Source of the DNA: Clostridia bacterium
GTDB taxonomy: Bacteria > Bacillota > Clostridia > Saccharofermentanales > Saccharofermentanaceae
Assembly (NCBI GenBank): GCA_024403735.1
Contig: JAKSRG010000009.1
Coordinates: 1 to 64,000, forward strand
Direction of reading: 5' to 3'
Length of the DNA stretch: 64,000 bases
Shown: positions 63,244 through 64,000 of the stretch, one piece after another
Layout of the letters: the number at the start of each line of letters is the position of its first letter
Position numbering within the stretch: the first letter of the stretch is position 1
Translations under genes and position numbers: made by a program
Notes under the pieces: generated by a model
Databases searched by the model: none
What the model saw: the letters and a program-made list of their open reading frames with translations, nothing else
What the model was told of the DNA's origin: nothing

Positions 63244-63984
63244 ATGAACGAATTAGATATTATAATTGATATTGCTAGAAGAGCTGGCGCAATAATTTGA
63301 GATGCTAAAAGAGATACACTTCAGATAGATGCGAAGACAGGCTCTGCGAACTTTGTAACTACTTATGATAAGAAAGTTCAAGATTTTCTTAAAGAGGAAT
63401 TACTTAAGTCAATTCCTAATTCTGTATTCGTAGGTGAGGAAGGCGACGATAAAAATTATTCATTATCTGGAAATTGCTTCATTGTTGACCCAATTGATGG
63501 AACAACAAATTTTATAAAGGATTATCATATAAGTTGTGTATCAATTGCGCTTCTTGTTGATGGCGATCCATATATCGGAGTAGTGTATAACCCTTATCTT
63601 GATGAGATGTTTTATGCAAAGAAAGGTGAAGGCGCTTTCCTTAATGGTAAGAAGATTAGTGTTTCTAATCAGCCATTAAGTAATGGTCTTGTTCTGTTTG
63701 GTTCTTCACCATACAATGAGGAACTTCATGAGAAGTCTTTTAAGGTTGCATATGACTATTTTAAGCAGGCGCTCGATATCAGAAGAAGTGGCTCTGCTGC
63801 TCTTGATCTTTGTTCTATTGCTTCTGGTAGAGCAGAACTATATTTTGAATTAATCTTGTCTCCATGGGATTATTCTGCTGGATACTTGATTGTTAGAGAA
63901 GCTGGCGGAGTAGTAACAACGTTTGAAGGAAGCGAAGTTACATTTAATAAGCCTTGTTCAATTCTAGCAAGGAATATGGATTGA
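63244..63984 (+). pseudogene. Inositol-monophosphatase-family gene with an in-frame TGA at codon 19
   Basis: Read through, the 246-codon frame from ATG 63244 is a complete IMPase/FBPase-type protein: MNELDIIIDIARRAGAII, then TGA (63298-63300), then DAKRDTLQIDAKTGSANFVTTYD. It contains VGEEG, DPIDGTTNFI (metal and phosphate site) and WDYSAGYLIVREAGG. Every motif is intact after the TGA. A one-base change from AGA, CGA or GGA explains it; TGA is used as a normal stop in neighbours such as the SGNH gene. GGAGAATAAT precedes the ATG. Sequencing error and recoding remain possible. Confidence 0.8.
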
Positions 63985-64000
63985 TATAGAATTAAATATA

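Noticed and set aside
63298..63300. Selenocysteine at the TGA of the IMPase gene
   Set aside because: Bases after the TGA do not form a clear bacterial SECIS hairpin, the position is not catalytic in the family, and an Arg/Gly codon with one base changed explains it.
1..64000. CRISPR arrays, IS elements or prophage
   Set aside because: No regularly spaced repeats, transposase, integrase, terminase or structural phage genes found. The leader hairpins repeat, but lie in three intergenic regions with promoters.

Overview
The window is AT-rich, gene-dense DNA with strong purine-rich ribosome binding sites, many rho-independent terminators and short intergenic gaps. Gene content points to an anaerobic Firmicute, most likely a Lachnospiraceae member close to Butyrivibrio/Pseudobutyrivibrio: indolepyruvate:ferredoxin oxidoreductase, several ferredoxin-like 4Fe-4S proteins, Fe-S aldo/keto reductases, many radical-SAM enzymes, three MATE pumps, and acidic Thr/Glu-rich lipoproteins. 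The family call is inference from content, not from a search. I see no phage, IS element or CRISPR array.

Layout. 1-4.5 kb: a tRNA-Leu(GAG) with a consensus promoter, a secreted GH16 beta-glucanase lipoprotein and iorAB. 4.5-14.6 kb: a phosphonate/lipid island. A minus-strand pair (HAD phosphatase, glycerol-1-phosphate dehydrogenase) diverges across a palindrome from an eight-gene plus-strand operon: acyltransferase, B12 radical SAM, CDP-alcohol phosphotransferase, LRAT/NlpC-like protein, LysE exporter, nucleotidyltransferase-cytidylyltransferase-PEP mutase fusion, Fe-ADH-type phosphonoacetaldehyde reductase and phosphonopyruvate decarboxylase. Together these could turn PEP into CMP-activated 2-hydroxyethylphosphonate and transfer it to a lipid. 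14.7-20 kb: flavodoxin/ferredoxin protein, GH36 alpha-galactosidase, SGNH esterase, a decayed kinase remnant and hypothetical proteins. 20-25.4 kb: a phosphatase, a NimA-like protein and the biotin operon bioY-bioB-bioD-bioA behind a BirA-type operator. 25.5-33.9 kb: DUF3737 protein, PatB-like C-S lyase, two MATE pumps, a lipoprotein/radical-SAM-SPASM pair and an Fe-S aldo/keto reductase. 34-37 kb: zinc-ribbon and SseB-like small proteins and a self-operated NiaR regulator. 37-53 kb: membrane proteins, lipoproteins, an ABC half-transporter, hydrolases, a third MATE pump, GH17 plus a peptide-deformylase-like protein, and a second Fe-S aldo/keto reductase. 53-64 kb: citrate synthase-NADP isocitrate dehydrogenase, a FUSC-HAD fusion, a five-gene ATP-grasp/alpha-E/transglutaminase/M14/M14 operon, a small membrane protein, and an inositol-monophosphatase gene broken by an in-frame TGA.

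The most striking signal is a repeated promoter-leader module found only at three places in the last 11 kb: upstream of citrate synthase, of the ATP-grasp operon and of the small membrane protein. Each has TTTGATATTA, exactly 10 bases, CTTG(C/A)A, a 16-base spacer and a -10 box. Each leader then carries one to three copies of GARCAA followed by a terminator-like hairpin. In all six copies the GTTC of the 5' arm can pair either with GARC just upstream or with GARC in the 3' arm, as expected for an attenuator. I do not recognise it as a known riboswitch. With the phosphonolipid island and the catalytic/pseudo-enzyme M14 pair, it is the best candidate here for an undescribed system.
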